64,000 nt of DNA from F23-D06 sp045130275 (GTDB taxonomy: Bacteria; Bacteroidota; Bacteroidia; Bacteroidales; WCHB1-69). The stretch covers positions 59,316 to 123,315 of the forward strand of contig JBGUPL010000021.1 of assembly GCA_045130275.1 (NCBI GenBank). Reading direction: 5' to 3'. Positions 41,994-51,007 of this stretch are shown here, one piece after another. The translations under genes and the position numbers were made by a program. Positions within the stretch are counted from its first letter, which is position 1. The number at the start of each line of letters is the position of its first letter. The notes beneath the pieces were generated by a model, which made no database searches, was not told where the DNA came from, and saw only the letters and a list, made by a program, of their open reading frames with translations.

Positions 41994-42986
41994 ATGAAAG
42001 AAAAGTTAATTTTAGAAATCAGCAATGCGATGGCTGAAATGTTAAGTGCAGAACAAATAGCGCAATTGAACGGAGTACTGCTGCAAGTGGTCAGCAAGTA
42101 CAACGTCTCGTTGGATGCGGAAACCGTACAGGCAACCGGACAGACCAACGAAGGGTTGCTGCGTTCGTTTCTTTCAGCCAAGCAGGTAGAAGGTTGCAGT
42201 GCGCCCACCGTGCACTATTACGGCAACACCATCCAACAGTTGTACAAGACGATGCCCAAACGGGTGATGGAATACACAACTGAGGACATCCGTGCCTATC
42301 TCGCTGTATTCCAGCAAAAACGCAAGGCCAGCCGAGTGACAGTTGACAATGTGCGGCGTATCTTCTCTTCTTTCTTTGCGTGGCTCGAAGAGGAGGATTA
42401 CATCATTAAAAGTCCCGTGCGCAGGATTCATAAAGTAAAGACAGGTACGCAAGTGAAAGAGGTGCTGACCGATGAATCGTTGGAGAACTTGCGAGACACC
42501 TGCGTGCATCCCCGCGACCTCGCCATGATTGATCTCCTGGCCTCCACAGGCATGCGCGTGGGCGAGTTGGTGAAGCTCAACCGCGAGGACATCAACTTCA
42601 ACGAGCGCGAGTGTGTTGTGTTTGGAAAAGGAAACAAGCAGCGCATCGTCTATTTCAACGCCCGTGCCAAGATACATTTGCAAGAGTATCTTAACAGCCG
42701 CAAAGACAAGAACAAAGCATTGTTTGTGTCGTTGGCCAAGCCACATAAGCGGTTGCAAATTTCGGGTGTTGAAGTGCGTTTGCGCAAGATTGGCAAGGAA
42801 GCGAAGGTACCGCGTGTGCATCCACACAAGTTCCGCCGTACGCTGGCCACGATGGCCATTGACAAAGGGATGCCCGTGGAGCAAGTCCAGCGTCTCCTCG
42901 GCCATGTAAAGATCGACACCACAATGCATTACGCCATGGTGAATCAAACCAATGTGAAACTCTCGCATCGTCGTTTTTTGTGTTAA
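41994..42986 (+). CDS. tyrosine recombinase embedded in the type I RM operon
   Basis: 330-aa phage-type integrase. SAM-like N-terminal core-binding domain (LLRSFLSAKQVEGCSAPTVH, FSSFFAWLEEEDYIIKSPVR) and catalytic domain with ASTGMRVGELVKLNREDIN (first Arg), VHPHKFRRTLATMAIDKGMP (His-x-x-Arg), LLGHVKIDTTMHYAM (His and nucleophile Tyr). In Bacteroidetes such recombinases beside hsdS invert specificity-gene segments for phase variation. ATG 41994 is used; an ATG nine codons upstream is possible. It lies between hsdM and hsdS on the same strand. No silent hsdS cassette is visible in this window. Confidence 0.88.
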   Translation: MKEKLILEISNAMAEMLSAEQIAQLNGVLLQVVSKYNVSLDAETVQATGQTNEGLLRSFLSAKQVEGCSAPTVHYYGNTIQQLYKTMPKRVMEYTTEDIRAYLAVFQQKRKASRVTVDNVRRIFSSFFAWLEEEDYIIKSPVRRIHKVKTGTQVKEVLTDESLENLRDTCVHPRDLAMIDLLASTGMRVGELVKLNREDINFNERECVVFGKGNKQRIVYFNARAKIHLQEYLNSRKDKNKALFVSLAKPHKRLQISGVEVRLRKIGKEAKVPRVHPHKFRRTLATMAIDKGMPVEQVQRLLGHVKIDTTMHYAMVNQTNVKLSHRRFLC

Positions 42987-43008
42987 TTGGATATGTAAAT
43001 TCTCATTT

Positions 43009-44304
43009 ATGGAAGAGTGGAAAGAATATAAACTAGGGGACTATATCCTTGATATTGCAGCAGGGCCCTTTGGATCAAATTTGAAGGTAGAATGTTTTGT
43101 CCCTTCAGGATTCCCAATTATAGATGGGGCAAATTTAAGAGGCTTTAAAGTCACGGATAATGTGACCAAATTTGTAACAGAAGAAAAGGCTAGAAGTCTT
43201 TATCGTTCTATCGCCAAGAGAAATGACGTCGTTGTAACAATAAGTGGAAATGTAGGGCAAATCTCCTATATACCTTTTAATTCAAAATATAAAGAATACC
43301 TTGTTTCCCAAAGACAATTCAGAGTAACTTTTGACACAACAAAGGTTTATGTACCCTATCTAATATACTATTTTCACACAATAGAAGGACAACATAAGAT
43401 TCTGTCATTTGCCAATCAAACAGGAGTGCCAGCTTTAGCACAACCTCTAAAAAACTTCAAAAACATAGATGTTCAATTGCCTCCTTTGTCAAAACAAAAA
43501 CAAATAGCCTCTATCCTTTCTTCTCTTGACGACAAAATCGACTGCAACCGACGTATAAATGATAATTTAGAGCAGCAGGCGCAAGCCCTGTTTAAGTCGT
43601 GGTTCGTAGATTTCGAGCCGTTCAAAGGAGGCGAATTTGTTGAGAATGAGATGGGATTGATTCCGACGGGGTGGTGCGTAGGAGTTTATAATGATATTAT
43701 TTCGGACACTGTTTCGGGCGACTGGGGCAAGGAAAAAGAAGAAGGCAATTATACTCACAGAGTAGCTTGTGTCAGAGGATGTGATTTTCAAGACATCAAG
43801 AACGGACTTAGAGGCAAGACTCCTGAACGCTTTATTTTGGAAAAAAATTTCCAAAATAAGCACTTCTGCGACAAAGATATGCTTGTTGAAATATCTGGAG
43901 GTACTGCTTCCGTATCTACTGGAAGAGTATGTCCCGTTTCTCAACAACTCATTGACAAATACGATGGCGATATTGTTTGCACCAATTTCTGTAAGCTTGT
44001 AAGGCCTAAAACTGGTTACGGAGCATATTTATATTATTCTTGGCTCAATAAGTATAGTAATAAGGTCATGTTTGGTTATGAGAACGGGACTTCAGGTATC
44101 AAAAATTTTCGCATCAAAGACTTTACATCAATTGAACCAGTGATTTTGCCACCAATAAAGATGGTTGAAGAATTCCAAAATCATATAGATTCTATTCAGA
44201 AACAAATCCAAACAAGAGGATCAGAATCGCATAATCTCGCCCAACTCCGCGACACTCTTTTGCCGCGTTTGATGTCTGGCGAACTGAAAGTGAATGAAAT
44301 ATAA
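43009..44304 (+). CDS. hsdS: type I restriction-modification specificity subunit
   Basis: 431-aa HsdS with two target-recognition domains (~10-170 and ~225-400) separated by conserved helical spacers. The spacers are seen as LPPLSKQKQIASILSSLDDK, IDCNRRINDNLEQQAQALFK and SWFVDFEPFKGGEFVENEMG, repeated in weaker form near the end (MVEEFQNHIDSIQKQIQTR, LAQLRDTLLPRLMSGELKVN). It defines the DNA sequence methylated and cut by the complex. The recognition domains are clearly AT-richer than the spacers, as expected for exchanged domains. Next gene begins 2 bases after the stop. Confidence 0.93.
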   Translation: MEEWKEYKLGDYILDIAAGPFGSNLKVECFVPSGFPIIDGANLRGFKVTDNVTKFVTEEKARSLYRSIAKRNDVVVTISGNVGQISYIPFNSKYKEYLVSQRQFRVTFDTTKVYVPYLIYYFHTIEGQHKILSFANQTGVPALAQPLKNFKNIDVQLPPLSKQKQIASILSSLDDKIDCNRRINDNLEQQAQALFKSWFVDFEPFKGGEFVENEMGLIPTGWCVGVYNDIISDTVSGDWGKEKEEGNYTHRVACVRGCDFQDIKNGLRGKTPERFILEKNFQNKHFCDKDMLVEISGGTASVSTGRVCPVSQQLIDKYDGDIVCTNFCKLVRPKTGYGAYLYYSWLNKYSNKVMFGYENGTSGIKNFRIKDFTSIEPVILPPIKMVEEFQNHIDSIQKQIQTRGSESHNLAQLRDTLLPRLMSGELKVNEI

Positions 44305-44306
44305 GC

Positions 44307-45623
44307 ATGAAACACACTCCTCAAATATTCCATGGTGAATGGTGGGTGCCAGCGGTGGCAGACCACGATGTGTGTTCATTTGCTTTCCATCCTGAGCAGA
44401 TGATGGGGCTCGAGAAAAAATACACAGGCACGTTGACATATTATGAGGATGAAGATTCCACGTTGGAGTTATATCATGTTCCTAGCAATTACCGTTCAAA
44501 ACAGTATTGTCAGAACGAAGTGATGTGGGGCGCAGATGCCAACGGTAACATCTTTACCCTTTTCAATGTTGTGATGAAAGACAAGCTAACAGGGGATTTT
44601 ACTAATACTAAATTTGAAGTCGGATTAATCCTTGTCGGTGAACATATTTTATCTTTAGATGACGCACGGTTTAATTTATGTGTAGTTCAGTTTCCATATT
44701 TGAGGAATTGGGCTTTTCATGACAATCTTACCACTCAATTTGAGGGTAATACTTGTCATCATGTGCTTTCCAAACCGAGCATGGATGCTCCTCTTTTGAA
44801 AGCACAAGTGGAAAATGATGTGAAATGGTTATTGTTCGACACTTTCCATCATAATAAGACTCTTTATGATTTATCCATTAGTCAAGGTACGGATTTTATT
44901 ATGGAATCCTCTGAAGGAATCCCTATTCGAAGCTATCTAAAACAAATTGTTGAATTTTCACAATTCTTATCTGTTGCATTGTATCGAGAGCAAACTCCTT
45001 CAAAGGTGAGTTTTGTTAACCATGTTAACCATAAGCGATCCGAACTTCTTTTCTTGAAAGATAAATCAATAGAACCAAGAAAAGGATCTTTGATAAAATT
45101 CGACCATCTGAAAAAAAAGATGCCCGCGATATTTAAAACTTGGCATGAAAATTACGATAGAGTTTCACCAATATGCAAATACCTTGTTGACTCTCTTCAA
45201 AACAGAAAAGATTTCGACGTTCCTGATTTCTTGATTATAGCCCAAGCTTTGGACGGCTATCACAAACGTTTTGTCAATAAGAAAAACGGGGGAAAAGACC
45301 ATCGCAAATACGAGGATGGGATAAAAATTCTCCTTAGACAGTTTAAGGATGTAGATTATGTAAGGGATTGTCACATTGATCCAATTGTTCTTAAAGATTC
45401 ACGGGACAAATACTCTCATCTTTACCCTGACGATGAAGAATCGAAAGCTGTAAAAGGCGAGGAGCTTTATTGGCTTACGGAAAAGTGCAAGATTCTTTTA
45501 ACTTGTTGCATTTTGAATATGATGGGACTCTCCAACGAAGAAATCAACATTTGCTGCGAGAATTCACCCATTCAAGAAATAATAGAAACACTTTCATTTG
45601 AATTTGAATACGATATAGAATAA
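44307..45623 (+). CDS. ApeA-like HEPN anti-phage protein inside the RM operon
   Basis: 438 aa. The N-terminal region (FHGEWWVPAVADHDVCSFAF, LEKKYTGTLTYYEDEDSTLE, ADANGNIFTLFNVV, FEVGLILVGEHILSLDDARF) matches the ApeA N-terminal domain. The C-terminal ~120 residues end in a HEPN-type helical domain with VLKDSRDKYSHLYPDDEE, whose R-x4-H is the HEPN RNase active-site motif. ApeA alone is a known abortive-infection defence gene. Here the gene is 2 bases after hsdS and 4 bases before hsdR, so it is co-expressed with the RM subunits. That invites comparison with anticodon nucleases nested in type I RM loci. Family assignment is from recognition of motifs, not a search. Confidence 0.78.
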   Translation: MKHTPQIFHGEWWVPAVADHDVCSFAFHPEQMMGLEKKYTGTLTYYEDEDSTLELYHVPSNYRSKQYCQNEVMWGADANGNIFTLFNVVMKDKLTGDFTNTKFEVGLILVGEHILSLDDARFNLCVVQFPYLRNWAFHDNLTTQFEGNTCHHVLSKPSMDAPLLKAQVENDVKWLLFDTFHHNKTLYDLSISQGTDFIMESSEGIPIRSYLKQIVEFSQFLSVALYREQTPSKVSFVNHVNHKRSELLFLKDKSIEPRKGSLIKFDHLKKKMPAIFKTWHENYDRVSPICKYLVDSLQNRKDFDVPDFLIIAQALDGYHKRFVNKKNGGKDHRKYEDGIKILLRQFKDVDYVRDCHIDPIVLKDSRDKYSHLYPDDEESKAVKGEELYWLTEKCKILLTCCILNMMGLSNEEINICCENSPIQEIIETLSFEFEYDIE

Positions 45624-45627
45624 TAAT

Positions 45628-48600
45628 ATGTCAGACTACAACGAAGACCATTACGAGCAGACGCTAATCCAACTGTTCCAGGAACGGCTGGATTACGATT
45701 ATCTCAACGGCTACGAGGCCCAAGATGCTTTCGAGGACAAGGACTACTTCTGCCCGCTCTATCTCGAACGCCTGCGTGAAAAGCTGCAAGACCTCAATCC
45801 GTCACTTCCCAAGTCGGCCATTGACGAGGCGGAGCGCAAACTGCTCCACATCGAAGCCGGCAATATGGTGCAGAACAACGAGCTCTTTATGGACTACCTG
45901 CAACACGGCATCGAAGTGACCTTCCACGACGGAAAAGAACTGAAGAATGATATTGCCTATTTGGCTGACTACAAGAATGTTGACAATAACGACTTCCTGC
46001 TGGTGAACCAATGGACCTACGTGGAGAAATCGAAGAAACGCGCCGATCTGATACTTTTCCTCAACGGTCTGCCCGTGGTGCTGATGGAGCTGAAATCCCC
46101 TTCACGCGAAGAGACCGATGCCAGCGCCGCCTACCGTCAGCTGAAAAACTACATGAAGGAGATTCCCTCGATGTTCACGTATAACGTGTTCTGTGTGATG
46201 AGCGATATGGCGGAGTCGAAGGCCGGCACCATCACATCCAGCGAGGACCGCTATATGCAATGGAAGTCAAAAGACGGTGTGTATGAAAGTGCAGAAGTGG
46301 TTGACTATGATGTCTTCTTCGAAGGTATGTTCCGCAAGGATCGACTGTTGGATATCATCCGCAACTTCGTCTGCTACAGCAAGGAGGAAGGCAAAGACAA
46401 CAAGATATTGGCCGGTTATCACCAGTATTTCGCCGTGAAGAAGGCCGTTGATCGCACCCGCGCTGCCGTCACCGGCGACGGTAAAATCGGTGTTTTCTGG
46501 CATACCCAAGGAAGCGGCAAGTCCCTTTCCATGGTCTTCTACGCACATCTGCTGCAGAGTGCTGTCTCCCAACCCACCATCGTGGTTATCACCGACCGCA
46601 ATGATCTTGACAATCAGCTCTATGGCCAATTCGCCAAGTGCACGGACTTTCTGCGACAGGTGCCGGTACAGGCCACCACAAGGGAACACTTACGCGAACT
46701 GCTGGAGGGTCGCACGGCTAACGGCATCATATTCACCACGATGCAAAAGTTCGAGGAGTACGATGCACCGTTATCGACCCGCCGCAACATCATCGTGATG
46801 AGCGACGAAGCCCACCGGGGCCAATACGGCTTTGAGGAGAAGATTGATCCGGTGACAGGCAAGGTCAGTGTGGGAACCGCCCGACTGATCCACGATTCCT
46901 TGCCCAATGCATCGTTCATCGGCTTCACAGGCACGCCCGTCGCCCTGAAAGACCGCAACACTATCGAGGTTTTCGGCGACTGCATTGATGTGTACGACAT
47001 GACACAGAGCGTCCTTGACCATGCCACGGTGCCCGTTTATTACGAGAGCCGTGTCATCAACCTCAAATTAGACGATGAGACACTGCAACTCATTGATAAA
47101 GAATACGAGTTGTTGGAAGCAGAAGGAGCTGATGCCCAGCAAATTGAAAAGAGCAAGCACGACCTTTCGCATCTTGAGGAGTTGCTTGGTGCCGATCCCA
47201 CCATCGATTCGTTGGTGCAAGATATCCTGAACCACTATGAGAACTATCGAGAGCAGGAATTGACCGGCAAGGCCATGATTGTGGCGTACAGCCGCCCCAT
47301 CGCCATCAAAATATACAAGCGTATTCTTGAGCTGCGTCCCGATTGGACCGACAAGGTCAAATGCGTGATGACCAGCGGAAACAATGACCCCGAAGAGTGG
47401 CGCGACATTATCGGCAACCGACAGTACAAGCAGGAGTTGGCCAAGAAGTTCAAAGACGACCAAGATCCGATGAAAATTGCCATTGTGGTGGATATGTGGC
47501 TCACGGGATTCGATGTCCCCAGCTTGGCAACGATGTATGTCTTCAAGCCGATGAGCGGTCACAACCTGATGCAGGCCATCGCCCGTGTGAACCGTGTCTT
47601 CAATGGGAAAGAAGGCGGTCTGGTGGTCGATTACATCGGCATCGCCCAAGCATTGAAGATGGCGATGAAGTTTTACAGTACCAATGATCGCCAGAAGTTC
47701 GGTGACCCGAACATCAAAACCACGGCCTTGAAGAAGTTCCAAGAGGAACTGGAAATCTGCCGGGACCTGATGCATGGGTTCGACTACTCAAAGTTCAAGG
47801 AATCGTCTGATTTGAAGCGCGCCGAAATCATCAAAGGCGGCACCAACTTCATGCTTGCCGTGAACATGCAGGAGAAGAAAGTCGAATACATGAAGCACGC
47901 CATCTTGCTCCACCAATCCATTACGTTGTGCCGCAGTTTGTTGAACGAGGACCAACGTTGGGAAAGCGCATACTTTGAGACCGTCCGTGTGATGATTTTA
48001 CGTTTGGGCGGTAAAGGAACCGTCACGAAGAAAGATATCGACGAACGCATCCGTGAGCTGCTGAAGCAGAGTGTGAAAAGCGAAGGTGTAATCAATCTGT
48101 TCCAAGACGCAGGGAAGGAATTTTCGTTGAGTGACCCGAATTTTCTGGAGGAGTTGTCCAAAATGAAGGAAAAGAACATCTCCATCCAGATTTTGGAGAA
48201 CTTGTTGAAGGAAAAAGTCAAAGCATTCCAACATAAGAACCTCGTGCAGAGCGAGAAGTTCTCAGAACTTTTGAACAATGCGTTGAGCAACTACCTGAAA
48301 GGAATGCTCACCAACGAGGAGGTGATACAAGAGCTTCTAAATCTTGCCTCGCAGATTCATGAGACGGAGCAGCAGGGCAATGATCTCGGATTAACTGACG
48401 AGGAAAAAGCCTTTTACGATGCCCTCTCACGTCCTCAAGCCGTGAAAGATGTTTACGAAAATGAGGAATTGGTGGCTATGACCAAAGAGTTGACAGAGGC
48501 CCTCCGCAAGAATCGTACCATCGATTGGCAGCGCAAAGAATCTGCCCGCGCAGGTATGCGCAAAATGGTGAAGCGGTTGCTGAAAAAATACAAATATCCG

Positions 48601-48783
48601 CCTGAGGAGGCCGAACACGCTCTCGACATTGTGCTGAAACAGTGCGAAGAATGGAGTGATGTGGAGGATTATGACGTTGAGGAAGCAAAAGTCGCACAAT
48701 TGTATCCTCAGAGAGAAGTGAAATTAGGCGTGGCTGCGGAAGATAAGGCATCGTACAATGCTGAAAAAACAATGCAGGATTAA
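45628..48783 (+). CDS. hsdR: type I restriction endonuclease subunit
   Basis: 1051-aa HsdR. N-terminal PD-(D/E)XK nuclease domain (ADLILFLNGLPVVLMELKSP, with the E-x-K in LMELKSP), helicase domain 1 with Walker A WHTQGSGKSLSMVFYAHLL and DEAH motif VMSDEAHRGQYGFEEKIDP, SFIGFTGTPV (motif III), and helicase domain 2 (IVVDMWLTGFDVPSLATMYV, LMQAIARVNRVFNGKEGGLV, motif VI). The C-terminal region is helical and binds the methylase. Complete length; the complex translocates and cuts unmethylated foreign DNA. Last gene of the operon. Confidence 0.95.
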   Translation: MSDYNEDHYEQTLIQLFQERLDYDYLNGYEAQDAFEDKDYFCPLYLERLREKLQDLNPSLPKSAIDEAERKLLHIEAGNMVQNNELFMDYLQHGIEVTFHDGKELKNDIAYLADYKNVDNNDFLLVNQWTYVEKSKKRADLILFLNGLPVVLMELKSPSREETDASAAYRQLKNYMKEIPSMFTYNVFCVMSDMAESKAGTITSSEDRYMQWKSKDGVYESAEVVDYDVFFEGMFRKDRLLDIIRNFVCYSKEEGKDNKILAGYHQYFAVKKAVDRTRAAVTGDGKIGVFWHTQGSGKSLSMVFYAHLLQSAVSQPTIVVITDRNDLDNQLYGQFAKCTDFLRQVPVQATTREHLRELLEGRTANGIIFTTMQKFEEYDAPLSTRRNIIVMSDEAHRGQYGFEEKIDPVTGKVSVGTARLIHDSLPNASFIGFTGTPVALKDRNTIEVFGDCIDVYDMTQSVLDHATVPVYYESRVINLKLDDETLQLIDKEYELLEAEGADAQQIEKSKHDLSHLEELLGADPTIDSLVQDILNHYENYREQELTGKAMIVAYSRPIAIKIYKRILELRPDWTDKVKCVMTSGNNDPEEWRDIIGNRQYKQELAKKFKDDQDPMKIAIVVDMWLTGFDVPSLATMYVFKPMSGHNLMQAIARVNRVFNGKEGGLVVDYIGIAQALKMAMKFYSTNDRQKFGDPNIKTTALKKFQEELEICRDLMHGFDYSKFKESSDLKRAEIIKGGTNFMLAVNMQEKKVEYMKHAILLHQSITLCRSLLNEDQRWESAYFETVRVMILRLGGKGTVTKKDIDERIRELLKQSVKSEGVINLFQDAGKEFSLSDPNFLEELSKMKEKNISIQILENLLKEKVKAFQHKNLVQSEKFSELLNNALSNYLKGMLTNEEVIQELLNLASQIHETEQQGNDLGLTDEEKAFYDALSRPQAVKDVYENEELVAMTKELTEALRKNRTIDWQRKESARAGMRKMVKRLLKKYKYPPEEAEHALDIVLKQCEEWSDVEDYDVEEAKVAQLYPQREVKLGVAAEDKASYNAEKTMQD

Positions 48784-48792
48784 TCGGAACCC

Positions 48793-49128
48793 TCAGAACA
48801 AGTCGAAATCATCGTCAAAATCATCATCGCCCCCCTCTTCCCAGTCATCCATCCACTCTAAAGCCTCCTCTGTGTCCACGTCGGAATAGGGATCCACAAC
48901 ATGAAACAATGGATGATGGCTCGGCTCGACTTTGGGCATGATTGTGTTGAAGTATAGATCCAGATAGTCGTTTTCGTAATCATAACCTAAATAATCGTCA
49001 TAATTATCCTCTAAATCATGGACTATCGAAATCATCCGGTTGCATGTGTACGTGTCGTCTTCATTGTACGCATGAACCGCTTTTTTCTTGTAATGGCTGA
49101 TGATGCTGTCTAACTGATCTGTGGTCAT
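48793..49128 (-). CDS. small acidic hypothetical protein
   Basis: ATG 49128 gives a 111-aa protein MTTDQLDSIISHYKKKAVHA, then CNRMISIVHDLEDNYDDYLG and an Asp/Glu-rich end (ALEWMDDWEEGGDDDFDDDF). A start 17 codons upstream would add what looks like a hydrophobic leader, but that stretch contains TATTTTTG promoter-like boxes, so it is probably untranslated. Extreme negative charge recalls DNA-mimic anti-restriction or chaperone-like proteins; position convergent with hsdR makes that tempting but it is only conjecture. No family recognised. Confidence 0.55.
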   Translation of the reverse strand: MTTDQLDSIISHYKKKAVHAYNEDDTYTCNRMISIVHDLEDNYDDYLGYDYENDYLDLYFNTIMPKVEPSHHPLFHVVDPYSDVDTEEALEWMDDWEEGGDDDFDDDFDLF

Positions 49129-49263
49129 ACTTGTCAAAAATAAAAGCACAAAAATACAAAAAATAGTGTTCACTTTCATGAAACCTTATATGTGGCATTG
49201 CCATGTCGCGACGCTCGAAAACATCGCCTCCTTCGCCCCTCCTCGCCCCAACATCCAAAGTTG

Positions 49264-49371
49264 TCGTCCTAAGTCTTAAGTCCTAAGTCTTAAGTCCCAA
49301 GTCTCAAGTCTCAGTGGAATTTTGCTGCGGCCGCCGTGAACTGATCACTGTTCACTGATCACCATTCACTA
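49264..49371. repeat. AAGTCTTAAGTCCTAAGTC and TGATCACTGTTCAC tracts
   Basis: CTTAAGTCCTAAGTCTTAAG words (49264-49312), then CACTGATCACCATTCAC words (49338-49371), up to the -7 box of the permease. Confidence 0.7.
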
Positions 49372-49379
49372 AAAAATCG

Positions 49380-49387
49380 TACCTTTG
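49380..49387 (+). promoter_or_regulatory. -7 element only 8 bases from the start codon
   Basis: TACCTTTG followed by CCGCCGCA and ATG 49396. Transcription would begin at or next to the start codon, leaving no room for a ribosome-binding site. Confidence 0.6.
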
Positions 49388-49395
49388 CCGCCGCA

Positions 49396-50496
49396 ATGAA
49401 AAAGTGGTTCACACGCAAGAAGGAGGAGGAACGCGCCGTCTCGCTGTCGGCGCTCACCTGGCAGCGTTTCAAGAAGGAACGCCAGGCCATCGTGTCCCTT
49501 GCCTACATCGGACTGGTCATCATTGTCGCTATCCTCGGCTATCTCATCACCCCCGACTCCACCCCTTTCTGCAACCACCAACAACTCGAAATCGCCCTCC
49601 AGAAGCCCGGATTCGCCGTGCAGCTTCTGGAACTCAAACCCGAACAGGAGGTGCCCCACGTCAACTTCGTCAAGAAGATGCTGTTCGGACAACCCGCTGA
49701 GTACAAGACCGTTCCCATAGAGTCTATTCAGGATAACGGCGATTCCGTGACCGTGAAACTGTTCCAACAGGAGTACTACGAGTCCTACGCCAAGGCCGAC
49801 CTTTCCCCACGGATGGTGAAAAAACAACGTTTCCTGCTCGGCACCGACCGCTACGGCCGCGATGTCCTCAGCCAGCTGATGATCGGCGCGCGCGTGAGTC
49901 TCTCCGTGGGATTCCTCTCCATCTTCATCGCCCTGTTCATTGGCACCCTCGTGGGCGCCACCGCCGGCTACTATCGCGGCAAGGTCGATGACGTGCTCAC
50001 CTTCCTCATCAACGTGGTGTGGTCCATCCCCACCCTACTCCTCGTCATCGCCATCAGCTTCACCCTCGGCAAAGGGTTCTGGAAGATCTTTATCGCCATC
50101 GGTCTGACCATGTGGGTGGATATCGCCCGTGTGGTGCGCGGACAGTTCCTGAGTCTGCGCGAGCAGGACTTTGTGGAGTCCGCCAGAGCGTTGGGCTACA
50201 GCAACTTCCGCATCATCGTCAAGCACATCTTGCCCAACATCACGGGCACGCTCATCGTGATTGCGGCCTCTAATTTCTCGTCGGCCATCCTGATGGAGGC
50301 GGGCTTGAGCTTCCTCGGACTCGGCGTGCAGCCCCCCACCCCGTCCTGGGGCATGATGATGAAGGAGAACTACGCCTGCATCGTGCTGAACAACGCCTAC
50401 CTGGCTATCATCCCCGGTGTGGCCATCATGCTGCTGGTGCTGTCGTTCATGCTGATAGGCAATGCGTTGAGGGACGCGATGGACGTGCGGAGTTAA
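49396..50496 (+). CDS. OppC/DppC-like peptide ABC transporter permease
   Basis: 366-aa inner-membrane permease. N-terminal membrane segment (IGLVIIVAILGYLI), a periplasmic stretch, then the binding-protein-dependent transport core: LLGTDRYGRDVLSQLMIGAR (OppC hallmark), five membrane segments, and the EAA loop QDFVESARALGYSNFRIIVK. It ends with MEAGLSFLGLGVQPPTPSWG and IPGVAIMLLVLSFMLIGNAL. It would import di/oligopeptides or nickel with an OppB-like partner and ATPases, none of which is adjacent. Isolated oppC-like genes are common in Bacteroidetes. Confidence 0.9.
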   Translation: MKKWFTRKKEEERAVSLSALTWQRFKKERQAIVSLAYIGLVIIVAILGYLITPDSTPFCNHQQLEIALQKPGFAVQLLELKPEQEVPHVNFVKKMLFGQPAEYKTVPIESIQDNGDSVTVKLFQQEYYESYAKADLSPRMVKKQRFLLGTDRYGRDVLSQLMIGARVSLSVGFLSIFIALFIGTLVGATAGYYRGKVDDVLTFLINVVWSIPTLLLVIAISFTLGKGFWKIFIAIGLTMWVDIARVVRGQFLSLREQDFVESARALGYSNFRIIVKHILPNITGTLIVIAASNFSSAILMEAGLSFLGLGVQPPTPSWGMMMKENYACIVLNNAYLAIIPGVAIMLLVLSFMLIGNALRDAMDVRS

Positions 50497-50614
50497 TGAT
50501 GAATGCTGAATGTTGAATGCTGAATATTTTTAAAAGAAATTTAATTTTCTTATATGTGGTTTTTAGAAAATTATTATTTTTGCGGCGTAATCTAAAAACA
50601 AAAGATCGTTTGAC

Positions 50615-51007
50615 ATGTTTATAAAAATAATTGAAGCACAATATATTGACGCATACAAAATATGGGTGTGTTTTAATAATGGGGATTGTCGGATTTTTGA
50701 TTTTGCGACCATCATTGATAAATATCCCGTTTTTGAACCTTTAAAAGATATTGAATTGCTGAAAAATTTCCGCTTGGCGGACACACTTGAATGGATGGAC
50801 GGGAAAATTGATATTGCTCCGGAATATCTATATGAACATGGTGTTGTTGCGTCCCCTAACAAGGAAGTCGTACTTGGATGTGTAGCAGAAGACAAAAACA
50901 CGTTCGTTCAAGACCCAGAAATCATGGAAATTGCCCATAGCTATGCCGAGGTCAAACAAGGAAAGGCAAAAACGAACTCTATCTCAAAACTGCTTAGCGA
51001 ACTATGA
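50615..51007 (+). CDS. DUF2442 domain protein
   Basis: 130-aa protein with a DUF2442 core at residues ~1-85 (YIDAYKIWVCFNNGDCRIFD, LLKNFRLADTLEWMDGKIDI, APEYLYEHGVV) and a helical tail (EIAHSYAEVKQGKAKTNSIS). DUF2442 proteins are small and often encoded beside RelE/DUF4160-type toxins, probably as antitoxin-like partners. Its stop overlaps the start of the broken RelE gene (ATGA), supporting a former toxin-antitoxin pair. Confidence 0.75.
   Translation: MFIKIIEAQYIDAYKIWVCFNNGDCRIFDFATIIDKYPVFEPLKDIELLKNFRLADTLEWMDGKIDIAPEYLYEHGVVASPNKEVVLGCVAEDKNTFVQDPEIMEIAHSYAEVKQGKAKTNSISKLLSEL

Noticed and set aside
43009..44304. Split or inverted hsdS halves
   Set aside because: Both target domains and spacers are in one intact frame; no inverted partner found nearby.
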